The notes beneath the pieces are model-generated. The model was not told the origin of the DNA. It did not search any database and saw only the letters and a program-made list of their open reading frames with translations. Both the position numbers and the translations under genes were made by a program. Shown here in pieces: positions 7,814 to 17,479 of a stretch of 47,240 bases of DNA (the first letter of the stretch is position 1; the number at the start of each line of letters is the position of its first letter). The DNA comes from Synechococcus sp. CS-1325 (GTDB lineage Bacteria; Cyanobacteriota; Cyanobacteriia; PCC-6307; Cyanobiaceae): assembly GCA_025128135.1 (NCBI GenBank), contig JAHLYW010000038.1, positions 1 to 47,240 of the forward strand, read 5' to 3'.

Positions 7814-9505
7814 ATGGCTGCTGACGCCGCCCTCCCAGGGCCGCTGGCCAGGCGATGGGATGTCGTCGTCGTCGGCGGTGGCGCCGCCGGACTGATGGCC
7901 TGCCTGGAGTTGCCTGCGGATTTTCGGGTCCTGCTGATCAGCAAGGAAAAAGCACCCCGCTCGGCCAGCCGCTGGGCCCAGGGAGGCATTGCCGCGGTGA
8001 CCGGGCCCGAAGACAGCTTCGAGAGCCACCGAAACGACACTCTCAAAGCCGGCGCCGGTCTCTGCGATGTCGGGGCGGTGGAGTTGCTGGTCCATCAGGC
8101 CCCCGGCTGCGTCAGGCGATTGCTCGAGCTCGGCATGGCCTTCGATCGGGTGGAAGGGGGACTGAGCGCCACCCTGGAGGCAGCCCACAGCCACCGCAGG
8201 GTCCTGCATGCCCAGGACCGGACCGGGGGCGCGCTGGTGGAGGCCCTGGAACGGGAGGCGAGCCGCAGGCCGCAGCTGCAGCAGGGCAAGGGACTGCTGG
8301 CCCTCAGTCTCTGGGTCGAGCAGGGACGGTGCCTCGGTCTGCAGGTGCTGGAAGGGAGTCGGGTGCGGTGGCTGAGGGCTGGAGCGGTGGTGCTGGCCAG
8401 CGGTGGCGGCGGTCATCTCTTCGAGAAAACCACCAACCCGGCCCAGGCCACCGGTGACGGTGTGGCGATGGCCTGGCGGGCCGGTGCCCAGGTTCGCGAC
8501 CTCGAATTCGTCCAATTCCATCCCACCGCCCTGATGCTGCCGGGGGCTCCCCATTTCCTGATCTCCGAGGCGGTCCGGGGGGAAGGGGCCCGGCTGATCG
8601 ATGACCAGGGCCTCAGCCCGGTGGCCCAGCTGGCCGGCGGCGACCTGGCCCCGCGTGATCAGGTGAGTCGCGCCCTGGTGCGGACCATGCAGGAGCAGGG
8701 GGTGGATCGGCTCTGGCTCGACCTGAGACCGGTGGGAACCGAGCTCCTGGAGCGGCAGTTCCCCACCATCCTCGGGCGCTGCCGCGAGCTGGGGCTTGAG
8801 CCCACCACCACGCCGATTCCGATTGCTCCGGCCGCCCACTACTGGATGGGGGGAGTGAGCACCGACCTGAGGGCGGCCACCAGCCTGCCTGGGCTCTACG
8901 CCATCGGTGAAGTGGCCAGTACGGGGGTGCACGGCGCCAACCGTCTGGCCAGCAACTCGCTGATGGAATGCCTGGTGTTCGCCCGCCAGCTGGGTGATCT
9001 GCAGCTGGCGCGAAACGATTGGCCCCAGCACGATGACGCCCAGGCGGAACCCTGGGTGGCAGCGGATGAGGCTGCCGGCCAGGATCTCGATGGGCCCGGC
9101 ATCACGGCCAGGATCGACGCCCTGCGAAGGCGTTGCTGGCGCGTGGCGGGAGTGGAGCGCCGTGGCACCGCGCTGAGCCGGGCCCTGCTGATCACCCAGG
9201 CGGAACGCCTGGAGCTGGATCACCAGCCGCTGGCACGGCAACTGGATCGACTGGCCCCTGGCGGGCAATTGCAACTCACTCCCCTGCAGCAGAGTCGGCT
9301 TCGCCCCCTTCAGGATCTCAGGCAGATGCTGATCCTGGCTGAGCTGCTGATCGCCGCGGCCCTGTTTCGCCAGGAAAGCCGCGGCGGCCACTACCGCACC
9401 GACGCTCCCGCACCGCAACCGTTCTGGCAGCGGCACACCATTCAGGAACGGGGCAGGCCGATCGGCACGGATCCGCTCAGCGAACCGCCCAGCCGCCTGG
9501 GCTGA
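7814..9505 (+). CDS. nadB: L-aspartate oxidase NadB
   Basis: NadB is the FAD enzyme that oxidises L-aspartate to iminoaspartate, the first step of NAD synthesis from aspartate. The protein (563 residues from the ATG at 7814) shows the FAD-binding VVVGGGAAGLMA at its start, SRWAQGGIAAV, the active-site phrases FVQFHPTAL and RGEGARL, and the late flavin motif GVHGANRLASNSLMECLVF. Length and motif order fit NadB better than a succinate dehydrogenase flavoprotein. An ATG-like start four codons earlier (7802) is less likely. It converges with the VKOR gene, only 13 bases away. Confidence 0.95.
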   Translation: MAADAALPGPLARRWDVVVVGGGAAGLMACLELPADFRVLLISKEKAPRSASRWAQGGIAAVTGPEDSFESHRNDTLKAGAGLCDVGAVELLVHQAPGCVRRLLELGMAFDRVEGGLSATLEAAHSHRRVLHAQDRTGGALVEALEREASRRPQLQQGKGLLALSLWVEQGRCLGLQVLEGSRVRWLRAGAVVLASGGGGHLFEKTTNPAQATGDGVAMAWRAGAQVRDLEFVQFHPTALMLPGAPHFLISEAVRGEGARLIDDQGLSPVAQLAGGDLAPRDQVSRALVRTMQEQGVDRLWLDLRPVGTELLERQFPTILGRCRELGLEPTTTPIPIAPAAHYWMGGVSTDLRAATSLPGLYAIGEVASTGVHGANRLASNSLMECLVFARQLGDLQLARNDWPQHDDAQAEPWVAADEAAGQDLDGPGITARIDALRRRCWRVAGVERRGTALSRALLITQAERLELDHQPLARQLDRLAPGGQLQLTPLQQSRLRPLQDLRQMLILAELLIAAALFRQESRGGHYRTDAPAPQPFWQRHTIQERGRPIGTDPLSEPPSRLG

Positions 9506-9518
9506 GCCTGGAGCTCAC

Positions 9519-10445
9519 TCAGGGCGCGACCGGGCCCTTGAACCCACTCCATTCCGCCAGCCTGGCGAGGGGCTTGACCCCCGATTCCATCCGTCCGTTG
9601 ATCTCCCAGCTGGGGAACCCCTCGATCTTCTTCGCCTCACACAGGGCCCTCTGGTTGTTCACCCCATCGGGGGCACATTCGACCACTGTGAGTTTCGCGG
9701 CTGCCTCCTTGCCGAAGAGTTCCTTCTGTTCATGACAATGGGGGCACCAATAGGCGGAATACATCACGGCGCCCTGGGCCTTGAGGTGCTCCGCCAGGGC
9801 GATGGTGGCCGGGGTGCTGGCCCTGACGACGGGAGGCGGTGTGCCCTTGGTGGTGAGGGCAGCCGGCCTGTCGACGGACGCCGCCCAGCCGAGCCCGGCC
9901 AGGCCCACCACGAGGGCAACGATCACACCACGGAAAACGAGCTGGCCACGGTCTTCCCAGTCGCCGCCGAACAGGCTCAGGACGAAGAGCAACAGGCTGA
10001 GCACCGCCGAGAGCACGCAGAAAAAGCAGAACGCCTGGATCTTGAAGATCAGCAGGCCCATCAGCAGCAGGCTGAACACCAGCATGCCGCCGGTGAGCAG
10101 GAACAGCCCCCACCAGCTACGCTCCGAGAGGCTGGTGCGCAGCTCACCCCGCAGGACCAACGGCAGCAGGGCGAGCAGCAGCACCGTGGTGTAGGCCAGG
10201 AAGCCGAACAGGGAGAGCGGTTGGCCGAAGAAACTGCCCCAGACGCTGTTGAGTACCTTGTCGCAGCCTTCAGCTCCACCTGGGCAGGTGAGCTGGCCGA
10301 TCACACCCCAGCGCTTGAGGGTGATCGTGCCGGTGTCGATCATGCCGATGGTGGCCAGCACGGCCATCACCACACGGATCCAGCGGTGATTGGGTTCACC
10401 GCGGCGACGGCTGCTCAGGCGACTGGTCAGGCGGGTGGTGCTCAC
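9519..10445 (-). CDS. Vitamin K epoxide reductase-thioredoxin fusion
   Basis: This 308-residue protein forms disulfide bonds on the lumenal or periplasmic side of membranes. The N-terminal VKOR domain has about five membrane helices, the loop cysteines C54 and C61 and the quinone-side CFFC (C140, C143). After a linker, a thioredoxin-like domain carries YWCPHC (C234, C237). This fused form is typical of cyanobacteria and of plant LTO1, where it supports photosystem II assembly. The start codon overlaps the stop of the downstream btpA homologue by 4 bases, so co-translation is likely. All key cysteines are present. Confidence 0.93.
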   Translation of the reverse strand: MSTTRLTSRLSSRRRGEPNHRWIRVVMAVLATIGMIDTGTITLKRWGVIGQLTCPGGAEGCDKVLNSVWGSFFGQPLSLFGFLAYTTVLLLALLPLVLRGELRTSLSERSWWGLFLLTGGMLVFSLLLMGLLIFKIQAFCFFCVLSAVLSLLLFVLSLFGGDWEDRGQLVFRGVIVALVVGLAGLGWAASVDRPAALTTKGTPPPVVRASTPATIALAEHLKAQGAVMYSAYWCPHCHEQKELFGKEAAAKLTVVECAPDGVNNQRALCEAKKIEGFPSWEINGRMESGVKPLARLAEWSGFKGPVAP

Positions 10446-11305
10446 GGCGGATGTTGCCAGTTGGGCGATTGTGGCAGCACCCGCCTGAGGGCGGTCACCC
10501 GTTGCCGGTCCACAGCGCCGCTCACCACTCCATCCTGCTTGAGAGCTGTGCCGGCGATCACCCCGTTGCAGCAGGAGGCCAGCTGGCCCATCAGCGCCGG
10601 GGTGGCTCCACTGCCGATCAGCACCGGTGCGCCCCTGGCCGCGGCCATCGCCTGCTCCAGGTCGCGCCGGTCGGTGGGCTGGCCGGTGCCGGCCCCGGAG
10701 ACGATCACCCCGTCCGCCCCGCCGCGCTGGAGAACATCAGCCACAGCTTCGGCCATGCCGAGCGGCGCCAGTGGCGCGCCGTGCTTGACCAGAACATCGG
10801 CAAGAATCAGGATGGATTCAGCCCCCAGCAGGCGGCGGCGGCGCAGCAGCTCAGCTGCCTGACCCTCGATCACACCCTGATCGGTGACGGTGGCACCGCT
10901 CAGCACGTTGACCCGCAGGAACCTGGCTCCGCTCACCTGGGCGATCGCCAGAGCCGCCAGGGCATCATTGCGAAGCACGTTGATTCCAACCGGCAGGCAG
11001 GTTTCGGCCACCAGCTCGGTGGCCAGGCGGGTCATGGCGGCCACGGTTTCCGGCGGCACGGTCCCGCCCCAGAAGGGCACATCACCGAAGTTCTCCACGA
11101 TCAGGCCATCGGCGCCGCCATCGCGATAGGCGCGGACATCGGCAAGCGCCGCAGCCAGCACCGCGCCGAAATCCCCCTGCCAGCCGGGTGAACCCGGCAA
11201 GGGCCTGAGATGAACCACCCCGATCAACGGGCAGGGCTGAGCAAAAAGGCCCTGCCAGCGATCCGGAATCAGGAGGCCGCTCGGGGGAGTGTCGCGGTTG
11301 TGCAT
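10442..11305 (-). CDS. btpA: BtpA-family photosystem I biogenesis protein
   Basis: In Synechocystis, BtpA is a thylakoid-associated factor needed to keep photosystem I reaction-centre proteins stable; the family has a TIM-barrel fold. The 287-residue product has the family phrases PLIGVVHLRPLPGSP near residue 26, GADGLIVENFGDVPFW and GADGVIVSGAGTG. The ATG at 11305 is chosen; the frame runs on to 11425 but that would cover the divergent rimO start. It should be transcribed before the VKOR gene? No: on the minus strand btpA lies downstream in coordinates and is therefore read after passing from 11305 to 10442, i.e. btpA first, then the VKOR gene, with a 4-base overlap. The pairing of a PSI factor with a thiol oxidase is notable. 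Confidence 0.9.
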   Translation of the reverse strand: MHNRDTPPSGLLIPDRWQGLFAQPCPLIGVVHLRPLPGSPGWQGDFGAVLAAALADVRAYRDGGADGLIVENFGDVPFWGGTVPPETVAAMTRLATELVAETCLPVGINVLRNDALAALAIAQVSGARFLRVNVLSGATVTDQGVIEGQAAELLRRRRLLGAESILILADVLVKHGAPLAPLGMAEAVADVLQRGGADGVIVSGAGTGQPTDRRDLEQAMAAARGAPVLIGSGATPALMGQLASCCNGVIAGTALKQDGVVSGAVDRQRVTALRRVLPQSPNWQHPP

Positions 11306-11345
11306 CTCATAGGGTGTCAAGACCGGCCTGGGACCCGAACCTCCG

Positions 11346-12734
11346 ATGAGCCAAGCCGCCAGCAAACCCACTGTGGCCTTTGCCCACCTGGGCTGCGAGA
11401 AGAACAGGGTGGATACCGAGCACATGCTCGGCCTGCTGGCCCAGGCTGGCTATGGCATCAGTGCCGATGAAAGCGAAGCGGCCGTGGTGGTGGTGAACAC
11501 CTGCAGCTTCATTCAGGACGCCCGCACCGAATCGGTTCGCACCCTGGTGGGACTGGCTGAACAGGGCAAGCAGATCATCATCGCCGGATGCCTGGCACAA
11601 CACTTCCAGGAAGAGCTGCTCGAATCGCTGCCGGAAGCCCGGGCGATCGTCGGCACCGGCGATTACCAGCACATCGTTGAGGTGCTGCAGCGAGTTGAGC
11701 AGGGCGAACGGGTGAACCGGGTGAGCGCCACCCCATCCTTTGTCGGAGACGAACACCTGCCCCGCTACCGCACCACTTCCGAAGCGGTGGCCTACCTGAA
11801 GGTGGCCGAGGGCTGCGACTATCGCTGCGCCTTCTGCATCATCCCCAGGCTGCGCGGTGATCAGCGCTCCCGTCCGATCGAATCGATCCTGGCCGAGGCT
11901 CACCAACTGGCGGCTGAGGGGGTGAAGGAGCTGGTTCTGATCAGCCAGATCACCACCAACTACGGCCTGGATCTCTACGGCAAACCACGGCTGGCCGAGC
12001 TGCTGCGGGCGCTCGGAGAAGTGGAGATTCCCTGGATCCGGGTCCACTACGCCTACCCCACCGGCCTCACCCCGGAGGTGCTTGCCGCCTACCGGGAGGT
12101 GCCCAACGTGCTGCCCTATCTGGATCTGCCGCTCCAGCACAGCCACCCCGACGTGCTGCGGGCGATGAACCGCCCCTGGCAGGCCGATGTGAACGGTGCC
12201 CTGCTCGAGCGCATCCGCTCCCAGTTGCCTGATGCCGTGCTGCGCACCACCTTCATCGTCGGCTTCCCGGGGGAAACGGAGCAACAGTTCCAGCATCTGC
12301 TGAACTTCGTGGAGGAGCAGCGCTTCGACCACGTCGGCGTGTTCACATTCTCATCGGAAGAAGGAACGGCCGCCGCCAACCTGCCGCAACCGGTTCCGCC
12401 TGAGATCGCCATGCAGCGAAGGGATCGGCTGATGGCCCTGCAGCAACCGATCGCCGCCGCCCGCAACGCCACCTGGGTGGGCCGCATCGTCGATGTGCTG
12501 ATCGAGCAGGAGAACCCGGCCAGCGGAGCCATGCTCGGCCGCTGTGCCCGCTTCGCCCCCGACGTGGACGGCGAAGTGCGGGTTCACCCCGGTGAGGGTG
12601 GGCTCTGCGCCGCACCCGGGACCCTGGTGCCGGTGCGGATCACAGCAGCGGACACCTACGACCTGATCGGAGAGGTGGTGGGGACCAGGGCGATGGTGGA
12701 GGACGCCGTGGCCGCCCTGGGGGCTGGTGCGTGA
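11346..12734 (+). CDS. rimO: Ribosomal protein S12 methylthiotransferase RimO
   Basis: RimO is a two-cluster radical SAM enzyme that adds a methylthio group to an Asp of ribosomal protein S12. The 462-residue product has the N-terminal cluster cysteines C17, C53 and C82, the radical SAM triad C157-x3-C161-x2-C164 ([12 protein letters not shown]) and a C-terminal TRAM domain. [12 protein letters not shown] at the start and [14 protein letters not shown] are typical of RimO rather than MiaB. It is divergent from the btpA gene with a 40-base gap, and its stop overlaps the next gene's GTG start. Confidence 0.94.
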   Translation: MSQAASKPTVAFAHLGCEKNRVDTEHMLGLLAQAGYGISADESEAAVVVVNTCSFIQDARTESVRTLVGLAEQGKQIIIAGCLAQHFQEELLESLPEARAIVGTGDYQHIVEVLQRVEQGERVNRVSATPSFVGDEHLPRYRTTSEAVAYLKVAEGCDYRCAFCIIPRLRGDQRSRPIESILAEAHQLAAEGVKELVLISQITTNYGLDLYGKPRLAELLRALGEVEIPWIRVHYAYPTGLTPEVLAAYREVPNVLPYLDLPLQHSHPDVLRAMNRPWQADVNGALLERIRSQLPDAVLRTTFIVGFPGETEQQFQHLLNFVEEQRFDHVGVFTFSSEEGTAAANLPQPVPPEIAMQRRDRLMALQQPIAAARNATWVGRIVDVLIEQENPASGAMLGRCARFAPDVDGEVRVHPGEGGLCAAPGTLVPVRITAADTYDLIGEVVGTRAMVEDAVAALGAGA

Positions 12735-13969
12735 GGGGCTGGATCCTTCGGAACCAGCGCACCACCTTTCTGATCGCCTCGGGGCTCAGCACCGCCGGCT
12801 CCTTCGCGGGGATCACGGCCAAGGGCTGGATCCTGATGCACGACACGGCCAACCCCCTGCTGCTGGCACTGCACTTCGCCGCCCTGGCGATGCCCAGCCT
12901 GCTGGTGAGTGGTCGTGCCGGAGAACTCACCGACCGTCTGGGCTGCGAGAAAGTGCTGATCCGCTCCCAGTGGGGGCTGCTGAGCGGCGCCTCGCTCGGG
13001 GCAATCGCCATTCCCCTGCTGTCGGGAACCTCCCAGATTGTCCTGCTGTTGCTGAGCACCCTGGTGGTTGGGCTCTCGAGCGCCTTCGAACTCACGGCCC
13101 GCAACAAATACTGCTCCCTGCTGGTGGATGAGCCCCAGCAGCTGGCGCCCTATCTGACCAGCTTCTCGGTGGTGTTCAACGTCGGCAAACTGATCGGTCC
13201 ACCGATCGGCGGCGTGCTGCTCGCCCTCAGTGGCCCGACGGCGGCCCTGAGCATCGATGCGGCCAGCTACCTCCTGCCGATTGCCACGGTGGTCTGGCTG
13301 CTCAAGCCCAACCGAGCGGCCGAACAACGCAGCCAGCAGGGCAAAGCCGGCTCGCTCGCCACGGCCTGGAGGGAATGCGGCGCTCCCCTCCGCCACGTGC
13401 TGGTGTTCACGGCCCTGGCCTGCCTGGCCGTGTTCTTCCACCCCGGCCTCGCCCCCCTGATCGCCCGGCAGGTGCTCGGGCCCAGCCCCGAGGCGCTCGG
13501 CCTGTTCACCAGTGTGCTGGCGGCAGGAAGCATCAGCGGTGGGCTTCTGCTGCAGCGCAACAGCCACTGGCTCAGCCGGCGACCATCCCTGTTGCTGGGG
13601 GGATGCACCCTGCTGACCAGCCTGGCCCAACTGGGCATGGCCCTCCCCGCCGGCAGTGGATTCAAGCTGGCGATGAGCTTCGCGATCGGCGCCGGCACCG
13701 CCGGTCTGCTGGCCGGCAGCAACCTGATCACCCAGGTGGCCGCCGCACCCGTGCTGCGGGGACGGATGGCCGGCCTGGGTCAGATCGCTTTCCTGGGCGG
13801 CGGTGGCCTGAGCGGACTGGTGGCCGCCTTTCTGAGCCTGCGCCTGGGGTTGTCCGCCACCTTCGCTCTGATGGGAGGGGTCGGACTGGTTCTCGCTCTC
13901 TGGGAGCTGACCCTCCGGCCCCGGACCCTGCTGGAGGTGCTGGAGAACCCCGGGGTCAGATCAACTTGA
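12731..13969 (+). CDS. MFS permease (exporter-like)
   Basis: A 412-residue membrane protein with about twelve hydrophobic segments of the major facilitator superfamily. The loop [21 protein letters not shown] matches the MFS signature between helices 2 and 3, and the overall look is of the enterobactin-exporter-like or drug-efflux group. It starts with GTG at 12731, overlapping the rimO stop (GTGA), so it is translationally coupled to rimO. Its last 14 bases overlap the end of petL on the other strand. The substrate is unknown. Confidence 0.82.
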   Translation: MRGWILRNQRTTFLIASGLSTAGSFAGITAKGWILMHDTANPLLLALHFAALAMPSLLVSGRAGELTDRLGCEKVLIRSQWGLLSGASLGAIAIPLLSGTSQIVLLLLSTLVVGLSSAFELTARNKYCSLLVDEPQQLAPYLTSFSVVFNVGKLIGPPIGGVLLALSGPTAALSIDAASYLLPIATVVWLLKPNRAAEQRSQQGKAGSLATAWRECGAPLRHVLVFTALACLAVFFHPGLAPLIARQVLGPSPEALGLFTSVLAAGSISGGLLLQRNSHWLSRRPSLLLGGCTLLTSLAQLGMALPAGSGFKLAMSFAIGAGTAGLLAGSNLITQVAAAPVLRGRMAGLGQIAFLGGGGLSGLVAAFLSLRLGLSATFALMGGVGLVLALWELTLRPRTLLEVLENPGVRST

Positions 13970-14048
13970 TGCCACGCAGGACCGTGGACAGCAGGAAGGC
14001 GGTGACCAGGCCAGCCCCGACAAGACCCAGATAAAGCACGACGCCCAT
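13956..14048 (-). CDS. petL: Cytochrome b6-f complex subunit PetL (small)
   Basis: PetL is one of the very small single-helix subunits that stabilise the cytochrome b6-f complex in the thylakoid. The 30-residue frame reads MGVVLYLGLVGAGLVTAFLL and then ends with RGIKLI; a single membrane helix followed by a short basic end with IKLI fits cyanobacterial PetL. PetG, PetM and PetN look different (PetN has a WGRNG end, PetM ends KVTPE-like). The ATG is at 14048 and the TGA at 13956. It is convergent with the MFS gene and overlaps it by 14 bases. A possible -10 box (TCTAAT, 14075-14080 on the minus strand) lies about 30 bases upstream. It is easily missed because of its length. Confidence 0.8.
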   Translation of the reverse strand: MGVVLYLGLVGAGLVTAFLLSTVLRGIKLI

Positions 14049-14168
14049 GGTGACCGAAGGCACACAGCCTCGTCATTAGAGCAGAGCGTGGCCTGATCGT
14101 TTCGGAAGCGCCTAGGGTGGCAGCCAATCATCACGGGATCCAACCGCCCTGGCGGAACAAAGGTCTGC

Positions 14169-15800
14169 GTGGAATCCATCGATACCCGGAACGGCATGCG
14201 CGCCCTGCTCATCTACCCGGAATTTCCCAAGACGTTCTGGAGTTACGAGAAGATCCTCGAGCTGGTCAATCGCAAGGTGCTGCTGCCCCCGCTGGGCATG
14301 GTCACCGTTGCGGCACTGCTTCCCCAGCACTGGGAGTTCAAGCTGGCCGACCGCAACGTGCGCGAGGTGACGGAAGAGGAGTGGACGTGGGCCGAGCTGG
14401 TGATCATCTCCGGGATGATCGTGCAGAAGGCCGACATGGCCGCCCAGATCGCCAAGGCCAAGCAACGGGGCCTGCCCGTGGCGGTCGGAGGCCCGTTCGC
14501 CAGCTCGACGCCGGATGCGCCGGAGCTTGATCTCGCCGATTTCAAGGTGCTCGATGAAGGGGAAATCACCCTGCCGATGTTCATCGAAGCGATCGAGCGG
14601 GGAGAAAGCCAGGGGCGCTTTTCCTCCAATGGCGAAAAGCCCGATGTCACGGGTACCCCCATCCCACGTTTCGACCTTCTCGAGCTTGATGCCTACGACT
14701 CGATGTCGGTTCAGTTTTCCAGGGGTTGCCCGTTCCAGTGCGAATTCTGCGACATCATCGTTCTGTACGGGCGCAAGCCACGCACCAAATCACCTGAACA
14801 GTTGGTAGCTGAGTTGCAGCGCCTCTTTGATCTCGGCTGGCGGCGTTCGATCTTTCTGGTTGACGACAATTTCATCGGCAACAAGCGCAACGCCAAGCTG
14901 TTGCTTCCCGCCATCAAGGAGTGGCAGATTGAGCATGGCTATCCCTTCAGCTTTGCCACTGAAGCCTCCGTGGATCTGGCCTCCGATGAGGAGATGATGC
15001 AGATGATGGCTGAAAGCCGATTCGACAGTGTTTTCCTCGGCATCGAGACACCCGACGAAGCCAGCCTGGAAACAGCCAAGAAACTCCAGAACATGCGCAG
15101 TTCCCTGGAAGAATCCGTGGATCGGATCACCTCCTATGGCATCCGCGTGATGGCTGGATTCATCATCGGCTTCGATGGCGAAAAAACCGGTGCTGGCCAG
15201 CGCATTGTTGAGTTCGTCTCCCGCACCGGCATACCCGCCGCCATGATGGGAATGCTGCAGGCGCTTCCCAATACGGGGCTCTGGTATCGCCTTGAGAAGG
15301 AGGGCAGGCTTGTGCAGGACAAGGCCGCCGCCAAAGGAGTGAATCAGACGAATCTGCTCAACTTCGTGCCAACCAGACCGATCCGCGAAATCGCCACCGA
15401 ATACGTTGACGCCTTCTGCGCCCTCTACGAGCCCAATGCCTACATGGACCGGGTTTACCACTATTACCTGAAAGTGGGATCGCCGCGTTGGAAGCCCTTC
15501 GTCAAGCCTGCCGATGCCACCGCCAAGCTGCCCAGCTGGACAGATGTTCGGGCCCTGGCGATCGTGGTGTGGCGACAGGGAATCAAGCGCGATACCCGTG
15601 GGCGCTTCTGGCGTTACATGCTTGGCATTGCCCGTCAGAACCCAGCCCAGCTCGAACAGTTTCTCGTTGTGCTGGCCCACAACGAACACTTCATGGAGTA
15701 CCGGAGTGTGGTCACCCACGAAATCGAAGATCAGCTCAAGACCCTGCCTCCCGAACTGCCGCCGGCCTCGGCCGTGATCAAGGAGTTGCAGCCGGCCTGA
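14169..15800 (+). CDS. B12-binding radical SAM protein (DUF4070)
   Basis: A 543-residue protein with an N-terminal cobalamin-binding domain (about residues 10-140), a radical SAM domain with Cys187-x3-Cys191-x2-Cys194 (SRGCPFQCEFCD) and a C-terminal DUF4070 region. This architecture is shared with the hopanoid C-2 methylase HpnP and the HpnJ and BchE groups, so the protein may methylate or rearrange a lipid or pigment, but the opening YPEFPKTFWSYEKILELVNR is common in many cyanobacterial paralogues of unknown role. The cobalamin His signature (DxHxxG) is not evident, so cobalamin could be bound base-off in another way. GTG at 14169 is the start used; ATG at 14196 is an alternative. Confidence 0.85.
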   Translation: MESIDTRNGMRALLIYPEFPKTFWSYEKILELVNRKVLLPPLGMVTVAALLPQHWEFKLADRNVREVTEEEWTWAELVIISGMIVQKADMAAQIAKAKQRGLPVAVGGPFASSTPDAPELDLADFKVLDEGEITLPMFIEAIERGESQGRFSSNGEKPDVTGTPIPRFDLLELDAYDSMSVQFSRGCPFQCEFCDIIVLYGRKPRTKSPEQLVAELQRLFDLGWRRSIFLVDDNFIGNKRNAKLLLPAIKEWQIEHGYPFSFATEASVDLASDEEMMQMMAESRFDSVFLGIETPDEASLETAKKLQNMRSSLEESVDRITSYGIRVMAGFIIGFDGEKTGAGQRIVEFVSRTGIPAAMMGMLQALPNTGLWYRLEKEGRLVQDKAAAKGVNQTNLLNFVPTRPIREIATEYVDAFCALYEPNAYMDRVYHYYLKVGSPRWKPFVKPADATAKLPSWTDVRALAIVVWRQGIKRDTRGRFWRYMLGIARQNPAQLEQFLVVLAHNEHFMEYRSVVTHEIEDQLKTLPPELPPASAVIKELQPA

Positions 15801-15825
15801 TCCCATCCGTGCTGAATCCAGCCTC

Positions 15826-16224
15826 CTAATCCTGGATGTAGGGCTTGCCTTCCCTGAGGCAGGCCTCCGCTTTCTGGAGCTCCCGCCCGAGGTAAAGCGC
15901 ATGGTCGAGGCGGCTGAGCGGTGAATCTTCGGCCGCTTCAGTGAGCTCGATCCCCAGTTCCTTGGCGGTCCTGCCGCGATAAATCCTGGCCGGAAGGCGT
16001 GGGTCGCCGCCACGGCAGCTGAGCACAGCGCCGGTTTCGGGATCGGTGGCCAGCCCCTGGGCGTTGATGTCGTTGCGGTAGTGCTCGGCGATCAGGAGGC
16101 CCGCCTCCAGATCGAGCTTGATCAACAGATAGCCGGCCGGATCGAGGTTGATGAAGCGATCGGACAGCTGCTCATCGAGGCCATCCAGTGTCTCCAGGGC
16201 CTCCGGTGACAACGTCTGTGTCAT
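15826..16224 (-). CDS. DUF4346 domain protein
   Basis: A 132-residue soluble protein that I take to be of the DUF4346 family, which is found in cyanobacteria and methanogens and has no known function. Key phrases are DPAGYLLIKLDLEAGLLIAE near residue 28 and GLATDPETGAVLSCRGGD near residue 76, followed by a helical end RLDHALYLGRELQKAEACLR. It follows the FemAB-like gene on the same strand with a 30-base gap and converges with the radical SAM gene (25 bases). Family assignment is from memory of the pattern only. Confidence 0.7.
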   Translation of the reverse strand: MTQTLSPEALETLDGLDEQLSDRFINLDPAGYLLIKLDLEAGLLIAEHYRNDINAQGLATDPETGAVLSCRGGDPRLPARIYRGRTAKELGIELTEAAEDSPLSRLDHALYLGRELQKAEACLREGKPYIQD

Positions 16225-16254
16225 GCCCGTTCCTGCCTCAATCCACCGCCAACC

Positions 16255-17433
16255 CTAGGCGGCATCCAGGGGGAGCTCGCGGCGGCTGAAGGGAAGCTCG
16301 GCATTGACCGCCTCCAGCTCCTCAAGCAACTGGGCATTGGCGGCCGGCAACCAACTGCGCAGCAACCGATCGAACTGTGGCTCGTACCAGCGATGCAGGC
16401 TGGCCCGGGGCTGGGCAACGAATCCACGGCGACGCTTGTGGCTGCCACCGGCGCCGGGGTCGAAGCGGCGGAGACCCTGGCTGATCGCCCAGGCAATCGG
16501 GGCGTAGTAACAAACCTCGAAGTGAAGATTCTCGATCTCCTCGTTGCTGCCCCAGTAGCGCCCCCACAACGAATCTGCCGAGTGAACACAGAGAGACATC
16601 GCAACCGGATCACCGGGGTCACCGCGATGGGCACTGAACAGAACAATGGACTGGCGCAACTCGGCCGCGGCAAAGCTGAAGAATGCTTCGGTGAGGTACT
16701 TGCTGCCCCAGGCTCCCCAGCGATCACAATGCTGGGCATAAAACCGGTGCATGCGGATCACCATCGCCTCCGAGAGATCCTCACCGGCCAGCGCCGTCAC
16801 GGTGAGGCCCGCCTCGGCGATCGAGCGGCGCTCCCGGCGGATGTTGCGGCGCTGGTTAGCATTGAAACTGGCCAGATAGTCATCGAAACTGCTGAAGCCG
16901 GCGTTGCTCCAGAGGCTCTGCTGGTTCAACCAGGTGGCGCAACCGGCTTGCTCCCCCAGAACCTGCCAGCTGGGATCGACATAGAGAAAGTTGCAGCTGA
17001 GGATGCCCTGCTCGCAGCAGAAGGCGTCGATCAGCTCCAGCATCACTGCTGTGAGGGCAGGAGCCTGCTCACCGGCGGCGAAATGGAAGCGATAGCCCTC
17101 GACCGGGCTGAGCGGACTCATGCCCAGCAGCTTGGGGTAGTACCGCAGACCGAGTTGGCCAGCCAGCTGGGCGAAGGACTGGTCGAAGACGAACTCGCCA
17201 TAGCTGTGCCCTTTGAGATAGAGCGGTGCGAGGGCAACCAGGGTCTGGTCGCGCCAGAGGCCGAGGTGACAGGGCTGCCAACCCTGGCGGGGAGCGACGC
17301 TGCCGGATTGCTCCAGACCATGCAGCCAGCGCCAGTCGTAGAAGGGCAGGCCGGACGCAGCGGTGAGAGCCTGCCACTGGTGCTCAGGAATCCCGTCGAT
17401 CGACCGGTGCCAGCGGGCCTGCAGTTCAGCCAT
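16255..17433 (-). CDS. FemAB-like GNAT acyltransferase (DUF482)
   Basis: A 392-residue protein of the peptidoglycan-aminoacyltransferase-like GNAT family (PF04339 type). Seen in the sequence: WRWLHGLEQSG near residue 32, YYPKLLGMSPLSPVEGYRFH, the basic turn NANQRRNIRRERR and the final phrase RRFDPGAGGSHKRRRGF, which are the usual signatures. The family is thought to move acyl or aminoacyl groups, but no cyanobacterial substrate is established. The ATG at 17433 is chosen; the frame is open further but would run through the divergent gene at 17480. Likely in one unit with the DUF4346 gene. Confidence 0.85.
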   Translation of the reverse strand: MAELQARWHRSIDGIPEHQWQALTAASGLPFYDWRWLHGLEQSGSVAPRQGWQPCHLGLWRDQTLVALAPLYLKGHSYGEFVFDQSFAQLAGQLGLRYYPKLLGMSPLSPVEGYRFHFAAGEQAPALTAVMLELIDAFCCEQGILSCNFLYVDPSWQVLGEQAGCATWLNQQSLWSNAGFSSFDDYLASFNANQRRNIRRERRSIAEAGLTVTALAGEDLSEAMVIRMHRFYAQHCDRWGAWGSKYLTEAFFSFAAAELRQSIVLFSAHRGDPGDPVAMSLCVHSADSLWGRYWGSNEEIENLHFEVCYYAPIAWAISQGLRRFDPGAGGSHKRRRGFVAQPRASLHRWYEPQFDRLLRSWLPAANAQLLEELEAVNAELPFSRRELPLDAA

Positions 17434-17479
17434 GGGCCAAGGCGATCCGACCGGACGACGGCTGCGCAAAACTAACGGG

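Noticed and set aside
7760..9436. Long minus-strand open frame (558 codons)
   Set aside because: Shadow of nadB; nadB motifs are complete on the plus strand.
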